64,000 bases of DNA from assembly GCF_001625595.1 (NCBI RefSeq), contig NZ_AUXT01000216.1:59603-123602 (forward strand), written 5' to 3'. The position numbers were made by a program, and so were the translations under genes. The notes under the pieces are model-generated. The model ran no database searches, was not told the origin of the DNA, and saw nothing but the letters and a program-made list of their open reading frames with translations. This document shows, piece by piece, positions 55,883 to 64,000 of this stretch. The stretch is from Pseudoalteromonas luteoviolacea NCIMB 1942. GTDB taxonomy: Bacteria > Pseudomonadota > Gammaproteobacteria > Enterobacterales > Alteromonadaceae. Positions within the stretch are counted from its first letter, which is position 1. Each line of letters begins with the position of its first letter.

Positions 55883-56890
55883 CTATTCAGCTTTTTGTTC
55901 TCGACCTAACAGCGCCATTGCAGCTTCTTTAACATCTTTATTTTCATACAGAACTTGGTATATCTGATCTGTAATAGGCATTTCTATACCGCAGCGCTTA
56001 GCCAACAAGTAAACTTCTTTGGTATTGCGAAAACCTTCAACAACCTGCCCGATACTCTCCATCGCATCTTCTACAGTTTGACCTTGACCCAAAGCTAAGC
56101 CAAATCGTCTGTTTCTTGATTGGTTGTCTGTACAGGTTAAAATCAAATCGCCAAGACCTGCCATACCCATAAAAGTTTCAGTCCGAGCACCCAGTGCACA
56201 ACCTAAACGACATAACTCAGCTAAGCCACGAGTAATTAACATAGTGCGGGTATTTGCACCAAAGCCGAACCCATCAGACATGCCTGCACCAATCGCAATC
56301 ACGTTTTTAACTGCACCGCCAAGTTGAATGCCTATAAAGTCATCATTACTGTACACTCTAAATGAGCGACTACAATGGAGTAAGCTGGCAAGCTCAGAAC
56401 GAAGTGCTTCATCTCTTGCAGACACAGAAATAGCAGTAGGTAATCCTGCTGCCATTTCTTTAGCAAAAGTAGGTCCTGACAAAACAGCCAAAGGCACAGC
56501 TTCACCAACGACTTCTTTGGCAACTTCTTCCAGCAAGCGCCCCGTATCAGGTTCTAACCCTTTCGTTGCCCAGGCGATCCGCGCACCATCTTGTAAATAT
56601 GGCTGGATTTGTTTAAGCGTTTCGGCAAAGGCGTGGCTCGGAACCACAACCAATATAGTCTGGCTTGCTTTAACTGCGGACTCTAAATCCGCTTCCAGCT
56701 CCAAAGATTCTGGGAAGGTGATGTCTGGGAGATAGCGTTTGTTTTGACGCTCAGATGCCAATGTCTCAACATCAGCTTGATTACGCCCCCATAATGTAAC
56801 TCGGTGACCGTTACGAGCAAAACAAATAGCAAGGGCGGTGCCATACGACCCCGCCCCTAATACGGTCACAGCAGACTGTGATGTATTCAT
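55883..56890 (-). CDS. gpsA: glycerol-3-phosphate dehydrogenase [NAD(P)+]
   Basis: GpsA makes sn-glycerol-3-phosphate for phospholipids from dihydroxyacetone phosphate. The 335 aa protein has the Rossmann GAGSYGTALA motif, LSGPTFAKEMAAGLPTA, the catalytic Lys region GGAVKNVIAIGAGMSDGFGF and the GLGDLILTCT motif. It follows secB by 3 bp, so the two are co-transcribed with grxC and the rhodanese gene upstream. Confidence 0.97.
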   Translation of the reverse strand: MNTSQSAVTVLGAGSYGTALAICFARNGHRVTLWGRNQADVETLASERQNKRYLPDITFPESLELEADLESAVKASQTILVVVPSHAFAETLKQIQPYLQDGARIAWATKGLEPDTGRLLEEVAKEVVGEAVPLAVLSGPTFAKEMAAGLPTAISVSARDEALRSELASLLHCSRSFRVYSNDDFIGIQLGGAVKNVIAIGAGMSDGFGFGANTRTMLITRGLAELCRLGCALGARTETFMGMAGLGDLILTCTDNQSRNRRFGLALGQGQTVEDAMESIGQVVEGFRNTKEVYLLAKRCGIEMPITDQIYQVLYENKDVKEAAMALLGREQKAE

Positions 56891-56893
56891 AAA

Positions 56894-57376
56894 TTATGCG
56901 TCAGCTGTTTGCTCTTGTGATGCACGCTGCTGCATGTACTGTGCAAATAGCGCGTCAAAATTAACAGGAGCTAGATTCAATTGTGGGAAAGTACCACGGT
57001 TAACTAAGTTCGCAACAGCTTCACGCGCATATGGGAATAGAATGTTCGGACAGAACGCACCTAGCATATGTGCAAGTTGGATCTCTTCAAGCTCACCAAC
57101 AGAGAAAATACCAGCTTGCTGGATTTCACATAGGAAAGCCGTTTCTTCACCGACAGTAGCCGTAACTGTTAATGCCAAAACAACTTCAAATACGCCTTCG
57201 TCTAACTTCGCAGAGCGAGTATCCATGTCTAGCTTAACTTCAGGCGTCCACTCTTTTTGGAAGATAGTTGGAGAATTAGGTGTCTCGAACGATACGTCCT
57301 TCACGTAGATACGTTGGATGTTAAATTGTGGGCCTTCTTGTTGTTCTGCTGCCGCGTTTTGATTTTGTTCAGTCAT
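56894..57376 (-). CDS. secB: protein-export chaperone SecB
   Basis: SecB keeps precursors unfolded and hands them to SecA. The 160 aa acidic protein has family segments QRIYVKDVSFETPN, HMLGAFCPNILFPYAREAVA and LNLAPVNFDALF. The order rhodanese-grxC-secB-gpsA matches E. coli. Confidence 0.97.
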   Translation of the reverse strand: MTEQNQNAAAEQQEGPQFNIQRIYVKDVSFETPNSPTIFQKEWTPEVKLDMDTRSAKLDEGVFEVVLALTVTATVGEETAFLCEIQQAGIFSVGELEEIQLAHMLGAFCPNILFPYAREAVANLVNRGTFPQLNLAPVNFDALFAQYMQQRASQEQTADA

Positions 57377-57465
57377 TATTATTCCTATAAATTTTGTTTA
57401 ATCAGCATCTATGGCGTAAAAGAATAAGCATAAGCTAGACGCTGGTAATGCTTTATTTTACTCAA

Positions 57466-57723
57466 TTAATTCAGTAAAGATGCCAGTTTGCCTTGAGCTT
57501 CCAGCGCCATCATATCATCACAACCACCAATGTGTTGCCCATTGATAAAAATTTGTGGCACTGTGTGGCTACCGTTCGCTTTTTCGATCATTTCTTCGCG
57601 TAATTCTGGCTTCACACCGATATCGTACTCAGTGTATGTTACGCCTTTGCTATCGAGTAAAGCTTTAGCACGATGACAAAAAGGGCAATAATCTTTCGTA
57701 TAGATAGTTACATCATTGCTCAT
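57466..57723 (-). CDS. grxC: glutaredoxin 3
   Basis: An 85 aa dithiol glutaredoxin with active-site CPFC (Cys13 and Cys16), the cis-Pro segment HTVPQIFINGQHIGGCDD for glutathione binding, and normal family length. It lies 12 bp after the rhodanese gene and 89 bp before secB. Confidence 0.96.
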   Translation of the reverse strand: MSNDVTIYTKDYCPFCHRAKALLDSKGVTYTEYDIGVKPELREEMIEKANGSHTVPQIFINGQHIGGCDDMMALEAQGKLASLLN

Positions 57724-57735
57724 AAAACACTCCGA

Positions 57736-58167
57736 TTACTTTCCATTAGTCGTAGGTAAACCTGCGCTTTGCCATGAACTCATGCCACCAGATAGCACAT
57801 AAACCTGTTCGTAACCCTGCTGATGCATTCTTTCGGCAATGTTATTGGCAGTCATACCTGTATTACATACAAGTATAATGGGCTTAGTTTTGTACTTTTC
57901 AAGGCCACCAAAGTCATTTTGTTTGGCTTTATCAACATTCATCATTTCAGCGCCAGCAATACGACCTGCAATGAAGTCCTTTTTGCCGCGCATATCCAAT
58001 ACCTGAGCATCATCTTTATTTATCAAGAGCGTTAGTTGCTGTGGGTTGATTGGGCGAATTGCTGAAAAGCGACTTTTATACCAGCTATGTACAAGCATAA
58101 TTGCCAAGACGACCCAGATAATACTCAATACTGGGTGATTAGAAAAAAAAGTAATATATTGTTCCAT
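57736..58167 (-). CDS. membrane-anchored rhodanese-like protein (YibN type)
   Basis: The ATG at 58167 has an AAGG site (143 aa); the longer frame starts with GTG. One N-terminal helix (about 12-30) is followed by a rhodanese domain with the active-site loop VCNTGMTAN, whose Cys is the sulfur carrier. E. coli yibN holds the same place before grxC-secB-gpsA. Its precise substrate is not known. Confidence 0.9.
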   Translation of the reverse strand: MEQYITFFSNHPVLSIIWVVLAIMLVHSWYKSRFSAIRPINPQQLTLLINKDDAQVLDMRGKKDFIAGRIAGAEMMNVDKAKQNDFGGLEKYKTKPIILVCNTGMTANNIAERMHQQGYEQVYVLSGGMSSWQSAGLPTTNGK

Positions 58168-58450
58168 GGACCTTGCCACTTAAATGGGAGATAAAACTTA
58201 CAGTGCAGCGAGTATACTTTTTTAAGTGACTTGGTACAAACCCATCTTGTTTTTCCTACTTCAGAGATAACTTTGGTTCTCACTGGCCTTGTCTTGTCAA
58301 CAGTCCTTGTATATTTTGCGCCGTATTGTAACGTGGGGTTGTTACCATAGCATTAATCAAAGTTGAACATAAATCACCAGTACAGGGCTGAATAATTACG
58401 CAAAACAAGGTATTCTATGCCCATCTATCGTGCATTTTTCAGGAGCCCAA

Positions 58451-59995
58451 ATGACTGCGAAGAAAAAACCACTTGTACTTATGATTTTAGATGGCTGGGG
58501 ATATAGAGAAGAAACACAGAGTAATGCGGTCCTCGCTGCTAATACACCTGTACTTGATGAGCTTTGGCAAACACAACCTAAAACTTTGATTTCAGGTTCT
58601 GGTTTAGATGTGGGTTTGCCTGATGGTCAAATGGGTAATTCTGAAGTTGGGCACGTGAATTTAGGCGCTGGCCGTATTGTATATCAAGATTTCACTCGCA
58701 TTACCAAAGCAATCGATGATGGGGAATTTGCTCAAAATCCAACATTAGTAAAAAGTATTGATGATGCGGTCGCACAAGGCAAAGCCGTTCATTTAATGGG
58801 CCTATTAAGTCCGGGCGGTGTTCATAGTCATGAAGATCACATTGTCGCGTCAATTGAGCTGGCAGTAGAGCGCGGCGCAACAGATATTTTCTTTCATGCT
58901 TTTTTAGATGGCCGAGATACACCACCGAGAAGCGCGCAAGCTTCCATTGAGAGAATACAAGCAACCTTTGCTAAATTAGGCACGGGTAGGTTAGCAACGC
59001 TTATTGGTCGTTATTACGCTATGGACCGTGACAATCGTTGGGACCGCATTGAGCTGGCCTACGACCTAATGGTGTCTAGCGATGCTGAGTTTACATTCCC
59101 TTGTGGGGTTGAAGCACTTCAAGCCGCATATGCGCGTGACGAAAACGATGAATTTGTGAAGGCATCAACGATTGTGCCTGCTGGCCAAACTCCAGCAACC
59201 ATTAACGACGGTGATGCAGTACTATTTTTAAACTTCCGCGCTGACAGAGCAAGACAAATGACACGCGCTTTTGTTGATGCTGACTTTAACGGCTTTAATA
59301 AAAAGAAAGCTCCTGCATTAAGTAGTTTCGTGATGATGACGGAATATGCAGCAGGCATTAACGCACCAACCGCATTTGCCCCTGAAAAGCTTAACAACGT
59401 GCTGGGTGAGTGGCTTGCTAAACATGACAAAACACAGCTGCGCATCTCAGAGACAGAAAAATATGCACACGTAACCTTTTTCTTCAGCGGAGGACGTGAA
59501 GACTTATTTGAAGGTGAAAAGCGTGAGCTTATTCCTTCACCTCAAGTTGCCACATATGACCTACAACCTGAAATGAACTCTGAAATGCTGACTGATAAAC
59601 TTGTCGACGCCATCCATGGTGGCGAGTTTGATGTCATTATCTGTAACTACCCTAACGGTGACATGGTCGGTCACTCAGGAGTATTTGACGCAGCGGTTAA
59701 AGCTTGTGAAGCAGTTGACCATTGTATCGGTCGTGTTGTTAAGGCACTTGAAGAATGTGGTGGTGAAGCCCTTATTACCGCTGACCATGGTAATGCCGAG
59801 CAAATGCAAGATCCAAACACAGGTCAAGCACATACAGCTCACACCAGCGAACCCGTGCCATTTATATATGTTGGCCGTGATGCAGAGTCTCAAGCTAGCA
59901 AAACCTTAAGCGACGTTGCCCCTACGATGCTGCATTTACTGGGTATGGAGCAACCTGAAGAAATGACTGGTTCACCAATTATGCGCTTAAAATAA
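58451..59995 (+). CDS. gpmI: 2,3-bisphosphoglycerate-independent phosphoglycerate mutase
   Basis: GpmI interconverts 3- and 2-phosphoglycerate using manganese. The ATG at 58451 with an AGGAG site gives 514 aa (an upstream GTG is unsupported). The nucleophile Ser64 lies in MGNSEVGHVNLGAGR, and the metal-binding motifs LMILDGWG, NYPNGDMVGHSG and ITADHGNAE are intact. envC starts one base after its stop, so they form an operon. Confidence 0.97.
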   Translation: MTAKKKPLVLMILDGWGYREETQSNAVLAANTPVLDELWQTQPKTLISGSGLDVGLPDGQMGNSEVGHVNLGAGRIVYQDFTRITKAIDDGEFAQNPTLVKSIDDAVAQGKAVHLMGLLSPGGVHSHEDHIVASIELAVERGATDIFFHAFLDGRDTPPRSAQASIERIQATFAKLGTGRLATLIGRYYAMDRDNRWDRIELAYDLMVSSDAEFTFPCGVEALQAAYARDENDEFVKASTIVPAGQTPATINDGDAVLFLNFRADRARQMTRAFVDADFNGFNKKKAPALSSFVMMTEYAAGINAPTAFAPEKLNNVLGEWLAKHDKTQLRISETEKYAHVTFFFSGGREDLFEGEKRELIPSPQVATYDLQPEMNSEMLTDKLVDAIHGGEFDVIICNYPNGDMVGHSGVFDAAVKACEAVDHCIGRVVKALEECGGEALITADHGNAEQMQDPNTGQAHTAHTSEPVPFIYVGRDAESQASKTLSDVAPTMLHLLGMEQPEEMTGSPIMRLK

Positions 59996-59996
59996 T

Positions 59997-61142
59997 ATGC
60001 TACGTGGACTTTTAACTAGCCTGACTTTAACCTGTTTATTGGCAACGCAATCAAGCGTTGCCAATGAGTCTCAAACCAAAGCTGACCTTGCTGCGGTTCA
60101 GGCGGAGCTGAAAAAAAGTCAGGCCGCCTACAATAAACAGAAAAAGTCCTTTACCTCTTTAAAAAAGAGGCTGAAGTCTTTTGAGCTAGAAATCGCTCGT
60201 AGTGCTAAAGCCTTAACCCTTACAAAACAGGGGATCAGTGAAAATAAGCAACAGCAATATGCTTTAAAAGCTGAAAGCCAACAGCTTAATCGTCGCAAAA
60301 AGAACCTCCAAAGACTCCTTGCTGCTCAGCTTAAAAGCGCATATGTAACAGGTAGTCATGACTATTCTAAGATGTTGCTAAGCCAGCAGCAGACATCTGC
60401 TTTAGAGCGTACTATCAGTTACTATGATTATTTCAATAAAGCGCGTATTAATCAGCTCGAAGATCTCAAAAAGATTTTCCTTGAACTAGAAAAAAATCAG
60501 CAAGCTCTGGAAAAAGTAAAACAACGCCTAGTTGAATTGCTTGAGCAGCAGCAAATCAGGCAAAATGAGCTGCAACTGGCACAAAACCAACGTCAAACGC
60601 ACTTAAAAAACCTCAACGACAAGTTGGAACAAACACAATCTGCCATTGCTTATTTAGAAGAAAACGAAACGACGCTAAAAACAACTTTAGAATCACTCGC
60701 AGATGTTCAAACACCCAGTAGCGAAGTCTTCATCGCGAAATTAGATGGACTGCGCAGACTTAAAGGAAAACTCGCTTGGCCTCTAAAAGGCCGCTTAAGC
60801 AAGCGCTTTGGGCAAAGAAAACATGCAGGAATGAGCTGGAAAGGTGTCATGATCGCCGGTGACAATGGCGATGAGATTACCAGTGTTGCGCCTGGCCATG
60901 TTGTGTATGCCGACTGGTTAAATGGTTTTGGCTGGGTCATCGTGCTTGATCATGGCGAGGGCTTTATGAGTTTATACGGCCATGCCCAAACACTACTTAG
61001 AGATGTTGGCGACCATGTTAACCCTGGAGACCCAATCGCTTTAGTGGGTCAAAGCGGCGGACAACAAAATCCTGGACTATACTTCGAGATACGGCATAAA
61101 GGAAGCGCTGTGAATCCAGTTAAATGGTGCAGATCAAGTTAA
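59997..61142 (+). CDS. envC: murein hydrolase activator EnvC
   Basis: EnvC activates the amidases AmiA and AmiB at the septum. The 381 aa protein has a signal peptide (about 1-22), a long coiled coil (about 25-235) and a C-terminal LytM/M23 domain. The zinc-binding residues of active M23 enzymes are not conserved: the usual HxGxD is replaced (MSWKGVMIAG) and HLHFE has become GLYFEIR, as expected for EnvC activators. Operon with gpmI, followed by the S41 protease gene. Confidence 0.95.
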   Translation: MLRGLLTSLTLTCLLATQSSVANESQTKADLAAVQAELKKSQAAYNKQKKSFTSLKKRLKSFELEIARSAKALTLTKQGISENKQQQYALKAESQQLNRRKKNLQRLLAAQLKSAYVTGSHDYSKMLLSQQQTSALERTISYYDYFNKARINQLEDLKKIFLELEKNQQALEKVKQRLVELLEQQQIRQNELQLAQNQRQTHLKNLNDKLEQTQSAIAYLEENETTLKTTLESLADVQTPSSEVFIAKLDGLRRLKGKLAWPLKGRLSKRFGQRKHAGMSWKGVMIAGDNGDEITSVAPGHVVYADWLNGFGWVIVLDHGEGFMSLYGHAQTLLRDVGDHVNPGDPIALVGQSGGQQNPGLYFEIRHKGSAVNPVKWCRSS

Positions 61143-61180
61143 ATGAATAACCTATGCTGCCCCGTCACTAGGAGCAGCAT

Positions 61181-62404
61181 ATGAAATATTTCGCCTCTAT
61201 TTCACCGCCCTCTAGCTATTGCAGTTTGGCAATAAGCGTACTTTTATTGTTGTTTGCTCTGTTTTTTAGCAATCTTCAGGCTAAACAGATCAGCCATGCG
61301 CATATGGAAGAAATCCTCTATCACATCCAAACATACTATGTGGAAGAAGTGCAATTAAACCATATCAAGCGTGATAACTTTTATGAGTTATTCGAACAGC
61401 TCGACCCATACTCTAAGTATTTAAATGAACATGAGCTAGAAACATTATTTAGTGCAACCAACGGACGTTATACAGGCCTTGGTATTGAGGTTGAGGAAAT
61501 TGAGAATCGCATTGTTATTGTCGACACCTTACCAGGCTCTCCTGCTGAACAAGCGGGCATAGAGGGAGGCGACAAGCTTGTAGCTATCAATACACGCGAT
61601 GTTACTGACAAAACTATCTCTGAAGTTTCCAAACTACTTCGAGAAGCAAAGCTCTCCATTATTCATCTTACCGTTGAGCGTGCAGAGGTGTTAGTCACGC
61701 TGGCGCTAAGGCGCCAAGAAATCACCCTCGAAAGTGTGTCTAGTAAACTGCTTAATGGCCATATTGGTTATCTCGCGATTTCTGCGTTTAATAATCACAG
61801 CTATCATGATGTTGCGAGGCACATCAATATGCTTTTTGCACATAGTGGCATCTCTTTGAAAGGTCTGGTCATCGATTTACGTGATAACCCAGGCGGTACA
61901 CTTAATAGCGCGGTTGCTATTTCTGATTTGTTTTTACAAAGCGGTGTCATTGTCTCCACAAAAGGGCGCTTTTTTGATGCTAACCAGAAGTTTTATGCTG
62001 TTCAAGGTGACATTTTAAATGGTGCGCCAATTTTAGTACTTATCAATAAACAGTCCGCCTCAGCAGCTGAAATTTTGGCCGGTGCGCTTCAAGATAACAA
62101 ACGCGCCTTGATACTGGGTCAAGAGTCATTTGGTAAGGGCTCTGTTCAGTCTTTGATCCCGATTGGCAATGGCACCAGCGCACTCAAACTTACTACCGCA
62201 CGGTATTACACCCCTTCAGGCCAATCTATTGAAGGAACTGGCATACAGCCCGACGTGGAATACAGTAACAATACCTTATCGATGCTGAATAAAGCGGCTA
62301 TAATGACAAACGAAGAGGCAAATAGCGACCTCTATACTCGGCTTTCACTGCATTGGAAAGCCGCTAAAAAGTTGGTGGTAAAGCAACAACCTGTGATTAA
62401 TTAA
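61181..62404 (+). CDS. S41 family C-terminal processing protease (CtpA-like)
   Basis: The 407 aa protein has an N-terminal signal/anchor (about 16-34), a PDZ domain (about 95-165, with GRYTGLGIEVEE and GSPAEQAGI) and a tail-specific protease domain. The catalytic Ser294 (SASAAEILAGAL) and Lys319 (FGKGSVQ) are 25 residues apart, as in Prc. It is periplasmic and lies between envC and the deacetylase; in many gammaproteobacteria a ctpA gene is found at this place, where it trims envelope factors. Confidence 0.93.
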   Translation: MKYFASISPPSSYCSLAISVLLLLFALFFSNLQAKQISHAHMEEILYHIQTYYVEEVQLNHIKRDNFYELFEQLDPYSKYLNEHELETLFSATNGRYTGLGIEVEEIENRIVIVDTLPGSPAEQAGIEGGDKLVAINTRDVTDKTISEVSKLLREAKLSIIHLTVERAEVLVTLALRRQEITLESVSSKLLNGHIGYLAISAFNNHSYHDVARHINMLFAHSGISLKGLVIDLRDNPGGTLNSAVAISDLFLQSGVIVSTKGRFFDANQKFYAVQGDILNGAPILVLINKQSASAAEILAGALQDNKRALILGQESFGKGSVQSLIPIGNGTSALKLTTARYYTPSGQSIEGTGIQPDVEYSNNTLSMLNKAAIMTNEEANSDLYTRLSLHWKAAKKLVVKQQPVIN

Positions 62405-62511
62405 TACGCATACAGGCGCTTTTGTCAGAACAAAAAACATGCTAGGTTAGATGATAAAAGCGTCAGTTCGATATCGCTGACAAACTATAAATATAAAATA
62501 ATTAAATAAAC

Positions 62512-63285
62512 GTGATTCACCTTGTGCGCAATAAAATTAGATTAATAGCATTGCTGTGCCTGATGCCAGTTGCTTGTTATGCAAAGCAAATTGCAATTAT
62601 CATCGATGATATTGGCAACCATCAGCGTGACCTCGCGTTTTTGTCGCTACCTGGTCAGTTGACCTATGCTGTTTTACCTCATACCCCTTTTTCTCAGCAT
62701 TTCGCTTATCATGCAGCCAAACAAAACAAAGAGATTATCTTACATATTCCTATGCAAGCCTTGAATGGCAAAGCTTTGGGGCCTGGGGCTCTGACCCTTG
62801 ATATGCCTAAATGGCAACTTCAACGAACTTTGGGGCATGCTCTGGCAAGCCTACCCCATGTAAAAGGCGTTAATAATCACATGGGCTCCGCCCTCACTCA
62901 ATACGATGAGCCAATGAAGTGGACAATGGAAGTACTTAAAAAGCGCTCTCTGTACTTTTTAGACAGCCGAACAACACCTTATAGCCAAGCGCAAAAGATG
63001 GCGAATTTGTATGGTGTGGATAATATCGCGAGGCATGTATTCTTAGACAATGAACTACAATTTGAACAGCTTCAATCTCAGTTAGTGGCACTGAAAGCCA
63101 TTGCTCAAGATCAAGGCTATGCAATTGGCATCGCCCACCCTTACCCCGAGACCCAACAGTTTTTATTGCAAGCATTACAAGACTTAGCAGCAGAAGGGTT
63201 TGAGCTTGTTCCCCTTTCAACGCTCTTGGAAAGCAAACATATACGGCTGGTCGCATTGCAACAAACCAAGAGTAAAAAGCAATAG
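62512..63285 (+). CDS. divergent polysaccharide deacetylase family protein (YibQ type)
   Basis: The 257 aa protein starts with a signal peptide (about 1-24; start codon GTG, another GTG 12 bp later) and then QIAIIIDDIGNHQRDLAFLS, with the Asp-Asp and later HIPMQA and NNHMGS motifs of the divergent NodB-like deacetylase family DUF610. In E. coli yibQ follows envC. The natural substrate is not established. Confidence 0.9.
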   Translation: MIHLVRNKIRLIALLCLMPVACYAKQIAIIIDDIGNHQRDLAFLSLPGQLTYAVLPHTPFSQHFAYHAAKQNKEIILHIPMQALNGKALGPGALTLDMPKWQLQRTLGHALASLPHVKGVNNHMGSALTQYDEPMKWTMEVLKKRSLYFLDSRTTPYSQAQKMANLYGVDNIARHVFLDNELQFEQLQSQLVALKAIAQDQGYAIGIAHPYPETQQFLLQALQDLAAEGFELVPLSTLLESKHIRLVALQQTKSKKQ

Positions 63286-63381
63286 TGTCCGCACAGTTCT
63301 TTTTACTTTATTGATCTAGACATGGGTAAATGCCCTCACTTTCAGTTATACCTAAAGAAGATTAATTAACAGGAAAATACT

Positions 63382-63801
63382 ATGCTGCACACAGTTGAGC
63401 AACTTATGACCGCTGATCCTCTTGCAGTTAAAGAGTCACACACGTTACACGATGCACACAATCTGATGCGTGAAAAAAATATACGCCATATCCCTGTGAT
63501 TGATGATGATGGTCACTTAATCGGTATGCTGACTCAAAAAATCATGATAGCGAAAGTCATGAACATACTCGCTACATATGGGACCTTGGGATTAGAAAGA
63601 AAAGAAAAACAAGAGAAAGTCGTTGATGTTATGACGCAAGATTTTGCCAGCGTTACACCCGACCAAAGTTTACATGAAGTCGTCAAATTTTTTGTCGAGA
63701 ATCGCCACGGCTGTATGCCCGTTGTCGATAGTAACGGTAAATTGTTGGGTATATTAACTTCTTCTGATTTCGTTCGCTTGACAGCCGCATTATTGTCTTA
63801 G
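63382..63801 (+). CDS. CBS-domain protein
   Basis: A 139 aa protein made of two CBS motifs (about 5-65 and 78-135), each with a VxDxxGxLxGxLT pattern (VIDDDGHLIGMLTQ; VVDSNGKLLGILTSSD). Such pairs bind adenine nucleotides. AGGA ribosome binding site. The function is not predictable. Confidence 0.9.
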   Translation: MLHTVEQLMTADPLAVKESHTLHDAHNLMREKNIRHIPVIDDDGHLIGMLTQKIMIAKVMNILATYGTLGLERKEKQEKVVDVMTQDFASVTPDQSLHEVVKFFVENRHGCMPVVDSNGKLLGILTSSDFVRLTAALLS

Positions 63802-63841
63802 CCGCAAAAGTAAAAAAGCCTCTTAATTAGCTGTCTCTTGA

Positions 63842-64000
63842 TCACAAGCCTGATTCAAGAGACTTAGCTAAATCGTAGCCTTCAAGGATGGCTTGTAATT
63901 TAAGCCATCCTTGCCATAACACTTTGACAGATAACAGTTGTTCACAACTTGGTGAGTCTAGCTGCTCATTGGCAAACTCCAGTTGCAATATTCGTGTGGC
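63842..64000 (-). CDS. C-terminal fragment of an unrecognised protein (partial)
   Basis: An open minus-strand frame enters from the right edge and gives 52 residues before a TGA stop at 63842. It is Leu- and Glu-rich, probably helical, and ends in AILEGYDLAKSLESGL. It is convergent with the CBS gene. I do not recognise the family. Confidence 0.55.
   Translation of the reverse strand, partial: ATRILQLEFANEQLDSPSCEQLLSVKVLWQGWLKLQAILEGYDLAKSLESGL

Noticed and set aside
59997..61142. EnvC as an active M23 peptidase
   Set aside because: The zinc-binding and catalytic positions are replaced, as in known EnvC activators.

Overview
The window looks like chromosomal DNA of a marine gammaproteobacterium, most likely Pseudoalteromonas or a close relative. 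This rests on gene content and order: rlmN-pilW beside ndk, prlC with rsmJ and gorA, the yibN-grxC-secB-gpsA block facing gpmI-envC, a curli locus, a LasA-like M23 peptidase, two large secreted subtilases and a DcaP-type porin. I saw no rRNA or tRNA gene, CRISPR array, prophage or intact insertion sequence. I had no search tools, so family names come from motifs and lengths I can read.

Layout. 1-5.4 kb: housekeeping (rodZ edge, pilW, rlmN, ndk, then trhP and yfhL for tRNA hydroxylation). 5.5-14.1 kb: a secretion and matrix region with a staphylolysin-like peptidase, csgD, a curlin-csgE-csgF-csgG operon whose curlin has about 18 tandem units, and a deseasin-type subtilase diverging from the curlin. 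14.1-25.6 kb: flavin-reductase-like protein, peroxiredoxin-like protein, a three-gene ABC-2 system, a membrane-tethered ECF sigma factor, a Cache/PAS kinase, and a LysR/SRPBCC pair. 25.8-33.5 kb: a hybrid kinase overlapping a di-haem peroxidase gene, a decayed short-chain dehydrogenase with a perfect 14-bp inverted repeat, a BaiN/HI0933-type flavoprotein, and a second subtilase with two PPC domains. 33.7-41.6 kb: chemoreceptor, rsmJ, a REC plus GAF-like regulator, prlC and gorA.

41.7-50.6 kb is a patchwork of single genes: solute-binding protein, BCCT transporter, MarR, glutamine amidotransferase, AraC, NAD(P)-binding protein, arylamine N-acetyltransferase, EamA exporter, Crp-like regulator and a CheY-like protein. 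50.7-55.9 kb: purU, a CrbR-like regulator next to acs, and a divergent DcaP porin. 55.9-63.8 kb: gpsA, secB, grxC and a rhodanese on one strand; gpmI, envC, an S41 protease, a divergent polysaccharide deacetylase and a CBS protein on the other. The window ends inside an unrecognised gene.

How the parts fit: three secreted peptidases and curli suggest a surface-attached, polymer-degrading life. acs, crbR and the porin form a plausible carbon-uptake module. The most interesting points are the oversized curlin and its locus order, a promoter that seems to overlap the acs terminator in front of crbR, the kinase/di-haem peroxidase pair, the membrane-tethered sigma factor beside an ABC system, and the REC-GAF regulator inside the prlC-rsmJ block.
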